Part shown: piece after piece, positions 49,905-57,520 of the stretch | Layout: every line of letters begins with the position of its first letter | Position numbering within the stretch: the stretch's first letter is position 1 | DNA from: a virus | Length of the DNA stretch: 64,000 bases | IMG/VR virus record: IMGVR_UViG_3300046048_000227 | Span: 37,695-101,694 of that record | Strand: one strand, 5' to 3' | Position numbers and translations under genes: made by a program | Notes under the pieces: generated by a model | The model's input: only the letters and a program-made list of their open reading frames with translations | Databases searched by the model: none | What the model was told of the DNA's origin: nothing

Positions 49905-51795
49905 TTGGTTTCCTAATAAGTTTGCTGAAGATATATGGAGGAAAAAGTATGCGGGGAAGTACGCAGAAGGACTAAAAGTAAAAGAATATTTTAAAGACAT
50001 GGCAACTACAGTTGCTTTGGGGGATAAAGAGCTTGAGAAAAAGTTCTTTGATATCTTATTTGGTAAGAAGTTTTCTCCTGGTGGAAGGATACTTGCTTGG
50101 ATAGGAAGACCAAACTCAAAAGTATCCTTAATGAATTGCACAACTCACAGTATTGAAGAAGACACAATAGAAGCTATAGCTGATACTACCTACTCTGTTA
50201 TGCGTGCTAGCAGCAGAGGTCAGGGTATTGGCATTAATTTATCTAAACTTAGACCTGCTAATGCTCCAGTAAATAACTCAGCGATAACCTCTACTGGTTC
50301 GATTTCCTTTATGGAATTAATAAATCATGCTGGAGGGATTATAGGGCAGCAAGGACGACGCGCTGCCCTGTTGTTTAGCTTAGACATTGATCATCCTGAT
50401 TTATGGAGACCAGAGAACTTAGACCTAGAATGTACTAATTGTTCTGGAAAGGGTTGTATGAGGTGCAGAGGAAAGGGGAAGTTTCCCTACGATTTTCTAA
50501 ATGTTAAAAAGGTAGCAGGAAAAATAGAGAATGCAAACATATCAGTCAATATATCTGACGTTTTTATGCAGGCAGTGGATGACGATGCTATGTGGGAAAT
50601 GAAATTCAGTGGGGATAGCGATGGTGAAAGTTTTTCTGATTCATCAAAAGTACCAGCAAGAGCACTGTTTAACGCTCTGGCTAGCTCTGCTTTTGTGTCT
50701 GCTGAGCCTGGAGTTTTGTTTACGGATAACACAGTAAAGTACTCTAACTCCGATCTATTTGGTAAGCGATGGAAAGTTGTAGGAGTAAACGCTTGCACAG
50801 AACAATTATTAGATCAAGACGGTGTTTGTAACTTAGGATCAATGAACCTAGCAGCCTACGTAGAAAATGCTTTTACAGGTGCTGCTAGTTTTGATTCAGA
50901 AAGTTTTATGGAAGATGTTGACACTGCAATAAGGTTCTTAGATAACGTAATAGATATTGAAGTAAAACGAGGATTTTCTATTAGTGATAGCCAGAGAGAG
51001 TCTTTAGTATTCCTGAGAAGGATAGGTCTTGGGGTAATGGGGTATGCTGATACTCTAACAATGATGAACCTACAGTACACTCACGATGCACCAACTATTA
51101 CTTTCACTAAAAGAATCTTTTCAATGTTACGGGACAGTTCATATTTAGCCTCTATAGCTGTTGGAAAAGAAAAAGGAAAAGCTTTAGCATGGCATACTAC
51201 CCCAGGGCTTGATACAAAAAGTATAGTGTCTGGTGGTTTTTTCAAAACACTACCAGCTAAAATAAAAGAGTATATAATAGAGTACGGGACTAGAAATATA
51301 ACTACAATGTGCATAGCCCCTACTGGTTCTATATCTAATTTGTATGGGGTATCCTCTGGTATTGAGCCTCTTTTTGCACTGGAGTATACACGTAGAACAC
51401 GTATGAACGGGCATGAAGAATACGTAAACTACGTGCATCCGTCTGTCCAGAGATCAAGAGATTTAAAACTCCCCGATAATATCTGGAAAACCGCTTATGA
51501 AGTAACCCCAGTAGACCACGTAATGATACAAGCTTTAATTCAAAACTACGTAGATCAATCCATTAGCAAAACAACCAACTTACCAGAAACTGCTACAGTA
51601 GAGGATGTTGCCACTGTATATAAACTTGCCCATGAGATGGGCTTAAAAGGCATGGCTGTGTACGTTAATGGAAGTAGGGATAAACAAATACTATATGAAG
51701 CTACACAATGCCCAGAGTGTGAAGATGGTGGAAATGTTATAGAGGAGGGAAGTTGCAAAACCTGTGTTGCTTGTGGCTGGTCAATGTGTACCTAA
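49894..51795 (+). CDS. nrdJ: Class II (B12-dependent) ribonucleotide reductase (633 aa)
   Basis: Reduces ribonucleotides for phage DNA synthesis using adenosylcobalamin. The start at 49894 has GGAGG 6 bases upstream; longer frames run through RusA. Signature segments: RGQGIGINLSKLRPANAP, NACTEQLLDQDGVCNLGSMN, GLGVMGYADTL, then APTGSISN and the NrdJ-type tail NLPETATVEDVATVYKLAHEMGLKG with terminal CVACGWSMC. A 30-residue insert at about 170-200 (ECTNCSGKGCMRCRGKGK) has a zinc-like Cys cluster, and there is no small-subunit gene nearby, as expected for class II. Confidence 0.88.
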   Translation: MTNSWFPNKFAEDIWRKKYAGKYAEGLKVKEYFKDMATTVALGDKELEKKFFDILFGKKFSPGGRILAWIGRPNSKVSLMNCTTHSIEEDTIEAIADTTYSVMRASSRGQGIGINLSKLRPANAPVNNSAITSTGSISFMELINHAGGIIGQQGRRAALLFSLDIDHPDLWRPENLDLECTNCSGKGCMRCRGKGKFPYDFLNVKKVAGKIENANISVNISDVFMQAVDDDAMWEMKFSGDSDGESFSDSSKVPARALFNALASSAFVSAEPGVLFTDNTVKYSNSDLFGKRWKVVGVNACTEQLLDQDGVCNLGSMNLAAYVENAFTGAASFDSESFMEDVDTAIRFLDNVIDIEVKRGFSISDSQRESLVFLRRIGLGVMGYADTLTMMNLQYTHDAPTITFTKRIFSMLRDSSYLASIAVGKEKGKALAWHTTPGLDTKSIVSGGFFKTLPAKIKEYIIEYGTRNITTMCIAPTGSISNLYGVSSGIEPLFALEYTRRTRMNGHEEYVNYVHPSVQRSRDLKLPDNIWKTAYEVTPVDHVMIQALIQNYVDQSISKTTNLPETATVEDVATVYKLAHEMGLKGMAVYVNGSRDKQILYEATQCPECEDGGNVIEEGSCKTCVACGWSMCT

Positions 51796-51797
51796 CA

Positions 51798-51832
51798 CTA
51801 GTTACAGAATACTTGACTCTAGTTACAGAATA
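51798..51832 (+). repeat. Direct 14-bp repeat, operator candidate
   Basis: CTAGTTACAGAATA occurs at 51798-51811 and 51819-51832, exactly 21 bp apart (two helix turns), with the promoter's -35 box between them and the second copy in the -35 to -10 spacer. A dimeric or tandem repressor could bind both. Confidence 0.65.
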
Positions 51833-51841
51833 TGGTAAAAT
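51813..51841 (+). promoter_or_regulatory. Promoter of the Mom-like gene (leaderless)
   Basis: TTGACT (51813-51818), 17 bp, TAAAAT (51836-51841) with extended TATGG. Seven bases after the -10 box is the A of the gene's ATG (51848), the expected start point, so the mRNA likely lacks a leader. Confidence 0.85.
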
Positions 51842-51847
51842 ATATTA

Positions 51848-52744
51848 ATGGATTACACAACATATGCTACAGAGAACGATGTTTGCTGGCAGTATAAGGT
51901 AAAGCAAAGTACGGTCTTAGAGGATTACAGCAAATACGGCTTGTCTCCAGGAGACATTTCTGTAAAAGACTTAAGGTTTAAGTACATCCCTAATACTAGC
52001 AAGAAAGTTAAGGATGTAAAAAATTTCATAGAAAGATATGAGTGGCTAGGCAAGATGCCTGTATGGGTCACTCATAGATTCGGAGCATACTTCAATGACT
52101 TGTTAGTATGCTCTGTTGTTATGGCTACACCAAATAGCTTTTCAAATATGCTAGGCAAAGAGAATAAGAACAGGGAAAAACTTATCTCTAGAGGTGCCTC
52201 TATTTCGTTTGCACCAAAAAACGTAGCTTCTTGGACAATAATGAATAGCATACGTTGGATGGCAAAGAATACAGACTTTGTTTTCTTTACCGCCTACTCC
52301 GATCCCATGGCAAACGAACTTGGTACTGTGTACCAAGCATGTAATTTTATATACTTAGGAAATACATACGGCGGAAGCAAAGTATTTGTACATCCAGAGA
52401 CTGGACAGATGTACAGTTCAAGTTATTTCAATCAGAGAAGCGTTATAAAGAAAATTGCTATTGCTTCTGGAGTACAGTGGCAGCAAGAGTACATTAAACC
52501 TAATAGGTCAGGCTCTAAGAGGATAATAAATTGGGATGCTATACCTAAACCACTAATAGCTTACATAAAAGAGAAAGTTAAAGAAGAGAAGAGCAGGTAC
52601 CACGAGGTACTTACTATGCCCAAGCATAAGTATGGGTATATCTTAGGAGAAAATAAGACAGAAACCAAGTACTTCAAAAGGTTATTTGCTGACCTAAACC
52701 CTGAACTAGTAAATTTACCTTATCCAGGAGTACGAGGACTATGA
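51848..52744 (+). CDS. Mom-like GNAT-fold DNA modification protein
   Basis: The 298-residue protein has the two conserved stretches of the Mom family: LISRGASISFAPKNVASWTI and FFTAYSDPMANELGTVYQAC followed by NFIYLG. In phage Mu, Mom adds a carbamoylmethyl group to adenines and so shields DNA from restriction. The N-terminal 60 residues and a basic C-terminal extension (about 215-290) are additional. The gene has its own promoter and operator-like repeats, in keeping with Mom toxicity if expressed too early. The chemistry here is inferred from the family. Confidence 0.75.
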   Translation: MDYTTYATENDVCWQYKVKQSTVLEDYSKYGLSPGDISVKDLRFKYIPNTSKKVKDVKNFIERYEWLGKMPVWVTHRFGAYFNDLLVCSVVMATPNSFSNMLGKENKNREKLISRGASISFAPKNVASWTIMNSIRWMAKNTDFVFFTAYSDPMANELGTVYQACNFIYLGNTYGGSKVFVHPETGQMYSSSYFNQRSVIKKIAIASGVQWQQEYIKPNRSGSKRIINWDAIPKPLIAYIKEKVKEEKSRYHEVLTMPKHKYGYILGENKTETKYFKRLFADLNPELVNLPYPGVRGL

Positions 52745-52980
52745 AAACTTTAACAGGAATAATAACTACCCTAGAGAGAATGAATACTAACTGGAACAAT
52801 AAGTATATGTTATTCGCTGACAGTGGCTATTTATGTATTATTAACCGTGATGACGGACATGTTATACGAACCTTTGAAAATATTGTATGCGATGGAGGAG
52901 ACCCAGACGATATATATATTGATGGTGAAAGGTACTTAAAACACTATTACTACTTATCTAAAGGAGAAGCGATAGGATGA
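52741..52980 (+). CDS. Hypothetical protein (79 aa)
   Basis: Starts 4 bases before the Mom-like stop (ATGA overlap). A small beta-rich protein (KYMLFADSGYLCIINRDDGH), no family recognised. Overlaps the next gene by 4 bases. Confidence 0.5.
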   Translation: MKTLTGIITTLERMNTNWNNKYMLFADSGYLCIINRDDGHVIRTFENIVCDGGDPDDIYIDGERYLKHYYYLSKGEAIG

Positions 52981-53546
52981 ATAACGGAATTAAAAAAGTG
53001 ATAACGGCTATACTATTCTTGTTGTTGTTTGCTGGTTTGATTGCTTTTGAGATGTTTAACTTTGAGACTACTAAGACTGCTCTTACCTATATCATGGGAA
53101 CCACGCTCTTTCTTGGAATATCCAGAGCAGCGTGGTTAGCACTAGGTGCTTGTGCAATGGATTTTGGTGGCTTATCTAGAATGTTTACAGCAGAGAAGAG
53201 ATTTGCTAAAGAATCTATGGAAGTTAAAGCTATGTTCCTAGCTTGGCTTGCTGCATCCTTCTTCAATGCGATCCTTACATGGTGGGTTATTATGGTAGCC
53301 CTAGAGGAAGCAGGAAGAACGTTGCCAACAATGCTTGTCGGATATGAACCTTATATAGCGTTTGGTATTGCTACGTTTGTGTGGCTGATCAGGATACTTA
53401 CTGTGTTTGGCTTTGCTACTGCTGGAGATAACTTTGATGTTAGTTTTCCTTCTTTTAGTTTACCAAAAAAAGGCAGAATTACTTCATATCAACCAAAACA
53501 ACCTACGACAGCACCACAAGCTCTTAGCTTAAAAAAAGTAAGGTAA
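52977..53546 (+). CDS. Four-helix membrane protein (189 aa), short form
   Basis: Four hydrophobic segments (about residues 9-26, 35-56, 85-110, 125-148) place both ends on the same side, and a 40-residue soluble tail follows (TAGDNFDVSFPSFSLPKKGR). This is the product when ribosomes read to the in-frame TAA at 53544. Directly before the stop is an A7 run followed by a hairpin, described as a separate site. No family recognised. Confidence 0.65.
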   Translation: MNNGIKKVITAILFLLLFAGLIAFEMFNFETTKTALTYIMGTTLFLGISRAAWLALGACAMDFGGLSRMFTAEKRFAKESMEVKAMFLAWLAASFFNAILTWWVIMVALEEAGRTLPTMLVGYEPYIAFGIATFVWLIRILTVFGFATAGDNFDVSFPSFSLPKKGRITSYQPKQPTTAPQALSLKKVR

Positions 53547-53680
53547 GACCTGCTAAGGGAAAGCTACTAAAGCGGGTCGAGAAACTTATGGGCAGCCTAT
53601 CTCCGGCAGAGATAGGTAAAAAGCTTGGTAAATCTGAAAGAACGATCTATAGATATATAGAGGAAATAAATAAACAATGA
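52977..53680 (+). CDS. Membrane protein fused to helix-turn-helix by -1 frameshift (234 aa)
   Basis: If ribosomes slip -1 on the A7 run, codon 187 is followed by 47 residues in the other frame: a basic linker (SKVRPAKGKLLKRVEKLMG) and a short helix-turn-helix (SPAEIGKKLGKSERTIYRYI). This would place a DNA-binding domain on a membrane protein. The -1 frame has no plausible start codon with a ribosome site (its only ATG, at 53588, lacks one) and its stop overlaps the next start (ATGA), so it is coupled. A sequencing indel in the A7 run would look the same. Confidence 0.6.
53531..53578 (+). promoter_or_regulatory. -1 frameshift signal: A7 slippery site, spacer, hairpin
   Basis: A AAA AAA (53531-53537, reading in the membrane-protein frame), a 9-base spacer holding the zero-frame stop, then stem GACCTGCT/AGCGGGTC (53547-53554 with 53571-53578) around a 16-base loop. 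A second perfect 8-bp hairpin follows at 53596-53616. This is the architecture of programmed -1 sites. Confidence 0.65.
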
Positions 53681-53892
53681 GTAACTACAAAGGTTTGACG
53701 ATTTATGGAAGCGTTTCAGAATACGAAGATACTTTTTATTGTGATGGGATTGCTGTATTTACCCCACTAGACATGGAGGAAAGAAGGCTGTTTATAAATT
53801 GTATTAATATTGCAGAGTCAGTATTTGAGCGCAAGCTAACCTTAAAACAAGTAAACAGAATTATATACTTAATAAATAACAGAGAAAGATAG
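53677..53892 (+). CDS. Hypothetical protein (71 aa)
   Basis: Coupled to the helix-turn-helix frame by ATGA. A small alpha/beta protein, no family recognised. Confidence 0.5.
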   Translation: MSNYKGLTIYGSVSEYEDTFYCDGIAVFTPLDMEERRLFINCINIAESVFERKLTLKQVNRIIYLINNRER

Positions 53893-53899
53893 GAGAGGT

Positions 53900-54106
53900 A
53901 TGTCATTTAAATTAATAGCATTAATGGATGGGAAAGAAGTAAAATCACACATGGTATTAAAATCAGATACTAATCCAACACATACTATGTGCGGCTTAGA
54001 AATACGTAGGCACACAATGGCGAAGCTAGTTCCTACTCCAAATACGTGCATGAACTGCTTCACCATTGCAGCTAAAGATAAAGGGAAGATTACTAAAGAA
54101 ACTTAG
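53900..54106 (+). CDS. Small Cys-rich protein (68 aa)
   Basis: Cysteines in HTMCGLEIRRHT and TCMNCF suggest a small zinc fold. AGGAGAGG precedes the start. Its end overlaps the convergent gene by 14 bases. Confidence 0.5.
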   Translation: MSFKLIALMDGKEVKSHMVLKSDTNPTHTMCGLEIRRHTMAKLVPTPNTCMNCFTIAAKDKGKITKET

Positions 54107-54551
54107 AAAGGTCACTAGCAACACGTATTCCTTTTCTATCTTCTTTTGTAACGAACTCTTGGTCTGGATCGTTTATTGCAAGTTCAGCTACTTTATCAGT
54201 ATCTGAGATAGTTAATAGGTAGGCTAGGTTATGATCCAAGCACCACTTAACAGCCTTATCCGTATCTGTAATAATATACGTAGGAGATACTGTGGCAGTA
54301 AGAACAGAAGTAATCTTCTGAATCCCCGTTTCTTTGAAAAGACGGTGAGAAATGACTAGTAGCTTTTCTCTTATCTTTCTCTCTCTTGCTCCTGTTTCTG
54401 TTATCGCAGCCTTTACTTTAGCGTACTTAGTTTCTAACTCTAGTTCTTTCTTAGAATCTTGTGCATTCTTTTTCCTAACAGAGTTTGCTGCTAAAGCTTT
54501 CAATAGCCTGTTAACCCTAGTCATATCTTTCCTTACTTCTGCTTTGTCCAT
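54093..54551 (-). CDS. Gp157- or Gam-like protein (tentative)
   Basis: The only minus-strand gene in the early region, with its own promoter. The start at 54551 follows AAAGGAGCGTGTT. A long coiled coil (about 15-80) precedes VSPTYIITDTDKAVKWCLDHN, SDTDKVAELAINDPDQEF and a basic end. Gp157-type and Gam-type phage proteins that bind DNA ends or nucleases have this layout, so it may shield phage DNA from host nuclease. The family call rests on pattern only. Confidence 0.45.
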   Translation of the reverse strand: MDKAEVRKDMTRVNRLLKALAANSVRKKNAQDSKKELELETKYAKVKAAITETGARERKIREKLLVISHRLFKETGIQKITSVLTATVSPTYIITDTDKAVKWCLDHNLAYLLTISDTDKVAELAINDPDQEFVTKEDRKGIRVASDLSKFL

Positions 54552-54570
54552 AACACGCTCCTTTTCTACA

Positions 54571-54599
54571 ATTATATCATGGAAGATACCCATTGACAA
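54571..54599 (-). promoter_or_regulatory. Minus promoter of the Gp157/Gam-like gene
   Basis: Minus strand TTGTCA, 17 bp, TATAAT. The -35 box overlaps that of the divergent plus promoter by 5 bases. Confidence 0.85.
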
Positions 54600-54621
54600 G
54601 ACTGAATCCTCATGATATAAT
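54593..54621 (+). promoter_or_regulatory. Plus promoter of the second early operon
   Basis: TTGACA (54593-54598), 17 bp, TATAAT (54616-54621). It shares its -35 region with the minus promoter and drives the genes from 54646. Confidence 0.88.
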
Positions 54622-54645
54622 TGACCCATAAACTAGGAGATTAAA

Positions 54646-54780
54646 ATGTACACAGGTCGATACAGCGGGCCACCAACAAGAAGATTAAAGAGCACAGGAA
54701 CAGGTTGTTGCGGTTGCTCAACTCTAGTAATTATGCTGGTTTGCGTAGCTATTTTGTCTGCAATACTAATAGGAGTTTAA
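54646..54780 (+). CDS. Small membrane protein (44 aa)
   Basis: A 44-residue protein with an Arg-rich N-terminus, a CCGC motif and a C-terminal membrane segment (LVIMLVCVAILSAILIG). AGGAGATTAAA precedes the start. The first gene after a consensus promoter; unknown role. Confidence 0.6.
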   Translation: MYTGRYSGPPTRRLKSTGTGCCGCSTLVIMLVCVAILSAILIGV

Positions 54781-54963
54781 ATGTTACCAGAGATTTTACT
54801 TATTTACTTACTAATTGGTACTATACTTGTAGGGATATCTGTACTACTTGGAGTGAAAGAAGGAAAGATAAAGCTTGAGTTAGCTACAGTTATTGCTATT
54901 TTTCTTTGTATTATTGGATGGCCCGTTTTAGTAGGTTCTGCTATTTATAGGAAAGCACGATGA
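54781..54963 (+). CDS. Small two-TM membrane protein (60 aa)
   Basis: Starts directly after the previous stop, with AGGAG in that gene's last codons. Two hydrophobic helices (about 3-23 and 34-54) with a basic loop. Unknown role; may form a membrane unit with its neighbour. Confidence 0.6.
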   Translation: MLPEILLIYLLIGTILVGISVLLGVKEGKIKLELATVIAIFLCIIGWPVLVGSAIYRKAR

Positions 54964-55229
54964 AAACTTTAGAAGTCACTGTATCAGACAACGGAGAACT
55001 ATTAAATATAAGCGCAATATCTAACTTACAGATTAATACATTTAGGATTAAATATATATCTGTGTTAAGCCTAGTAAAAATGGGGGGTAGTTATTACGTT
55101 ACTATTGAGCTTTCTAACAGGGAAGAATATAGTTATTATATATCTGGCGAAAACGAAAAAGCAGAAGAAGAAGCCAAAGAATTGTATAACACTTTGAGAG
55201 GAATACTAGCTGACTATGTTCAGAGGTGA
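54960..55229 (+). CDS. Hypothetical protein (89 aa)
   Basis: Beta-rich N-terminal half and helical acidic C-terminus (ENEKAEEEAKELYNTL). Overlaps both neighbours (4 and 14 bases). No family recognised. Confidence 0.5.
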   Translation: MKTLEVTVSDNGELLNISAISNLQINTFRIKYISVLSLVKMGGSYYVTIELSNREEYSYYISGENEKAEEEAKELYNTLRGILADYVQR

Positions 55230-55662
55230 CTTTAAACAAACAACAAAAATATGCCAGGAAGTAGAGAATTTTGGCAAAGATACAGAAGACTTAATAGATG
55301 AGCTTTTTACTTTATGCTCCGACGAAGCGCATATAGGATTAGCTGCACCTCAAATAGGCGTTGATAAAAGAGTTTTTGTAGTAACCTACGAAGACATAGT
55401 AGACGCCTTTGTAAATCCACAAGTAACTATTTTAGTTCCATACACCTTTAGTCACTGGGAAGAATGCCTATCTCTCCCTACTATTACTGCGCTAGTTGAT
55501 AGGTACTATAAGATAAAAATAGTATACTTAGATCGTGAAGGCAGGACAAGAACAAGAGTTTTACAAGAATTTAAAGCTGCTGTAATCCAGCACGAAATGG
55601 ATCACCTAGTAGGAAAAATGATACACACAGTAGGAAGTCAAGTACAAAGGGTAGAGAGATGA
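55216..55662 (+). CDS. def: Peptide deformylase
   Basis: Removes the formyl group from new proteins. The three family motifs are present: GLAAPQIG, EECLSLP (first Gly replaced by Glu) and QHEMDHLVG with the zinc histidines and catalytic Glu. Length 148 is shorter than bacterial enzymes, as in other phage versions that lack the C-terminal extension. It is known from phages of photosynthetic and other bacteria. A tiny 23-codon frame overlaps its stop (55659-55730). Confidence 0.88.
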   Translation: MFRGDFKQTTKICQEVENFGKDTEDLIDELFTLCSDEAHIGLAAPQIGVDKRVFVVTYEDIVDAFVNPQVTILVPYTFSHWEECLSLPTITALVDRYYKIKIVYLDREGRTRTRVLQEFKAAVIQHEMDHLVGKMIHTVGSQVQRVER

Positions 55663-55716
55663 CAACTAGTAGCCCTATTTCAAAACTAACACAACACCTA
55701 AAGGAGAATAGTAACA

Positions 55717-56316
55717 ATGGCAAAGACTAATACAATTCAAGCAATTTTTTTGCTAGATGAATCAGGTTCTATGAACACGGTCAAAAAACAGGTTATCAGC
55801 GGGTTTTATGAGTATCTTCGATCTCTTAAAGAAAGAAAAGACAAGGTTAAATTTACCCTTACTCTATTTAACTCTGACAAGATAGAGCACAGGTACATAA
55901 GCAAAAATATTAAAAAGGTTGAAGACCTTACAGAGGAAAACTACCAACCAGACATGCTAACTCCTCTATATGATGCTATTGTGCATACTATCAAAGCAGT
56001 GGAAAAAGCTGTGGGCAAAGATGACATTGTTTTGTTTGCCATTCAAACTGATGGTATGGAAAATTTCAGTAAGGAGTGTGAGCCAAAACTGGTTGGTGAG
56101 CTTATTAAGGAAAAACAAGATGCCGGATGGGAGTTTGTATTCTTAGGTGCTGATCAAGATGCTTTCTTAGCTAGCAATGCTATAGGTATTCATAATAGTA
56201 TTAATTACGAAAGTAGAGAAACCTTTTCTACACTCACCAGTCTAGCACAAGATACAAACCAGTACTTAGACAGAAAACAAGCAGACCCTGATGCTAAATG
56301 GGATCAGTCCACATGA
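55717..56316 (+). CDS. Von Willebrand factor A domain protein
   Basis: VWA fold with the metal-site motif DESGSM, the conserved Thr in DMLTPLYDAI and Asp in IQTDGMEN. Such proteins make metal-dependent protein contacts. The remaining C-terminus (about 140-199) is helical. AAAGGAGAATAGTAAC precedes the start. The next gene, a zinc-finger protein, overlaps by 4 bases, so the pair may act together. No target is evident. Confidence 0.85.
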   Translation: MAKTNTIQAIFLLDESGSMNTVKKQVISGFYEYLRSLKERKDKVKFTLTLFNSDKIEHRYISKNIKKVEDLTEENYQPDMLTPLYDAIVHTIKAVEKAVGKDDIVLFAIQTDGMENFSKECEPKLVGELIKEKQDAGWEFVFLGADQDAFLASNAIGIHNSINYESRETFSTLTSLAQDTNQYLDRKQADPDAKWDQST

Positions 56317-56636
56317 TGATAGACGCTGGTGAACGTGTTGCTGTCTCTATTACTAAAGATGATGGAGAGATAATAGACTTTGCTGGACTTGTAAGTTCTC
56401 TGTCGTGTAACATGCACTATGATGGTCTTGTTACTCTAGACTTAGAGATTACTGGTACAGCAAAGGATATCTTTAATACTACAGCAGACGAAAAAGCTAA
56501 AAAGTACAAGAAAAGAAAAGAAGAAAAAGAGTGGCTATGTATTTATTGTGGTACTGTAAACAACTGGAATGATAAAGTTTGCGGAGAAAATGTAAGATAT
56601 GGATGTGATGCAAGAAGACCTTGGGAGTATGATTAA
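56313..56636 (+). CDS. Zinc-finger protein coupled to the VWA gene
   Basis: The start overlaps the VWA stop (ATGA). A beta-rich N-terminus (about 1-50) and a charged helix (KAKKYKKRKEEK) lead to WLCIYCGTVNNWNDKVC, which resembles a RanBP2-type zinc finger. A partner for the VWA protein is possible. Confidence 0.6.
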   Translation: MMIDAGERVAVSITKDDGEIIDFAGLVSSLSCNMHYDGLVTLDLEITGTAKDIFNTTADEKAKKYKKRKEEKEWLCIYCGTVNNWNDKVCGENVRYGCDARRPWEYD

Positions 56637-56639
56637 CCT

Positions 56640-56780
56640 ATGCTAGACAGTGAAAACCAACGAAGACGAGAGTTCTGGGGAGCTTGTCTGTTCAATACAT
56701 TCCTATATTTAATCCTAGTAACTGGAGGTTGTGCGTTAGGAATTTTTGTATTGTACTTGTTCGCTTACTTTATAATATAA
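56640..56780 (+). CDS. Small membrane protein (46 aa)
   Basis: A basic N-terminus (ENQRRREFW) and a long hydrophobic stretch (about 15-46). It starts 3 bases after the zinc-finger stop, without a clear ribosome site of its own. Unknown role. Confidence 0.5.
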   Translation: MLDSENQRRREFWGACLFNTFLYLILVTGGCALGIFVLYLFAYFII

Positions 56781-56795
56781 GAGAGAGTATAACAA

Positions 56796-57305
56796 ATGAA
56801 TGACATTGAAAGACAAATTTACGATGAGTGTGTTATTGCAGCAAGTTATAGTGACTGTACAAAACGAAGGTTTGGTGCTGTTGCTTACTACAATACTCCG
56901 CATAAAAACACAAGCGGCATACTAGGAGTATCTAACAACCACATAATGCTATACCACAAGTTTCTTTGTGCTGGTGGATGTATAAGAAATACAATAAACT
57001 CTGGTACAGATAGTATGCTAGGTTCTTGCGGTCATGCTGAAGAAGAGTTAATGTGGAGATTAGCAAAACAAGGAAAAACAAATTACGACATTTATATTAT
57101 GCAAGTAGGACTAGACGATAACCCGATCCCAAAGGAAGATAAGTATTTTTACTGTGCTAGATGCGCTACAGCTATGTATTACGCAGAGGTTCGTGGAGTC
57201 TGGGTACTATTAAAAAAACAGGGGAAGCCTGTTTGGAGTTTCTTATCTACTAAAGAAGCTATTGAATCATCTTACAAATTTGCTTTAAGAGAAAAGGTAG
57301 TATGA
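56796..57305 (+). CDS. Cytidine/deoxycytidylate deaminase-like protein
   Basis: Zinc deaminase fold: SCGHAEEELMW gives the histidine and proton-shuttle glutamate, and YFYCARCATAM the C-x2-C zinc pair (the usual Pro before the first Cys is absent). Likely converts dCMP to dUMP for dTMP supply, or another nucleotide or nucleobase. The length (169 aa) fits dCMP deaminases. It starts a run of zinc-protein genes coupled by ATGA overlaps. Confidence 0.78.
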   Translation: MNDIERQIYDECVIAASYSDCTKRRFGAVAYYNTPHKNTSGILGVSNNHIMLYHKFLCAGGCIRNTINSGTDSMLGSCGHAEEELMWRLAKQGKTNYDIYIMQVGLDDNPIPKEDKYFYCARCATAMYYAEVRGVWVLLKKQGKPVWSFLSTKEAIESSYKFALREKVV

Positions 57306-57520
57306 CAGTTAATTTTATTTTTGAAGTTTACGATATAGAATGTCCAAACTGCGGGAAAAAACATGCTGCTGGTTATACCCCTGGAGAATATAGTGTTAAG
57401 GAAACTATAAAACTACCTGAGACACTTTTAACTTGCCGCAAATGTAAACAGTATTTTACAGTAGAGATACTTTTAAAGCCTATTCTAATTGTAAATAGCT
57501 TGGAGAAAACAAAATCATGA
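57302..57520 (+). CDS. Zinc ribbon protein, tandem copy 1 (72 aa)
   Basis: Cysteine pairs ECPNCGKKH and TCRKCKQYF lie about 35 residues apart, with a hydrophobic C-terminal strand (FTVEILLKPILIV). It is the first of three tandem paralogues with the same layout, joined by ATGA overlaps. Confidence 0.7.
   Translation: MTVNFIFEVYDIECPNCGKKHAAGYTPGEYSVKETIKLPETLLTCRKCKQYFTVEILLKPILIVNSLEKTKS

Noticed and set aside
53588-53680. Independent 30-aa helix-turn-helix gene starting at 53588
   Set aside because: The ATG has no ribosome site. The open frame extends back through the hairpin to the A7 run, so frameshift fusion explains it better, though this remains untested.
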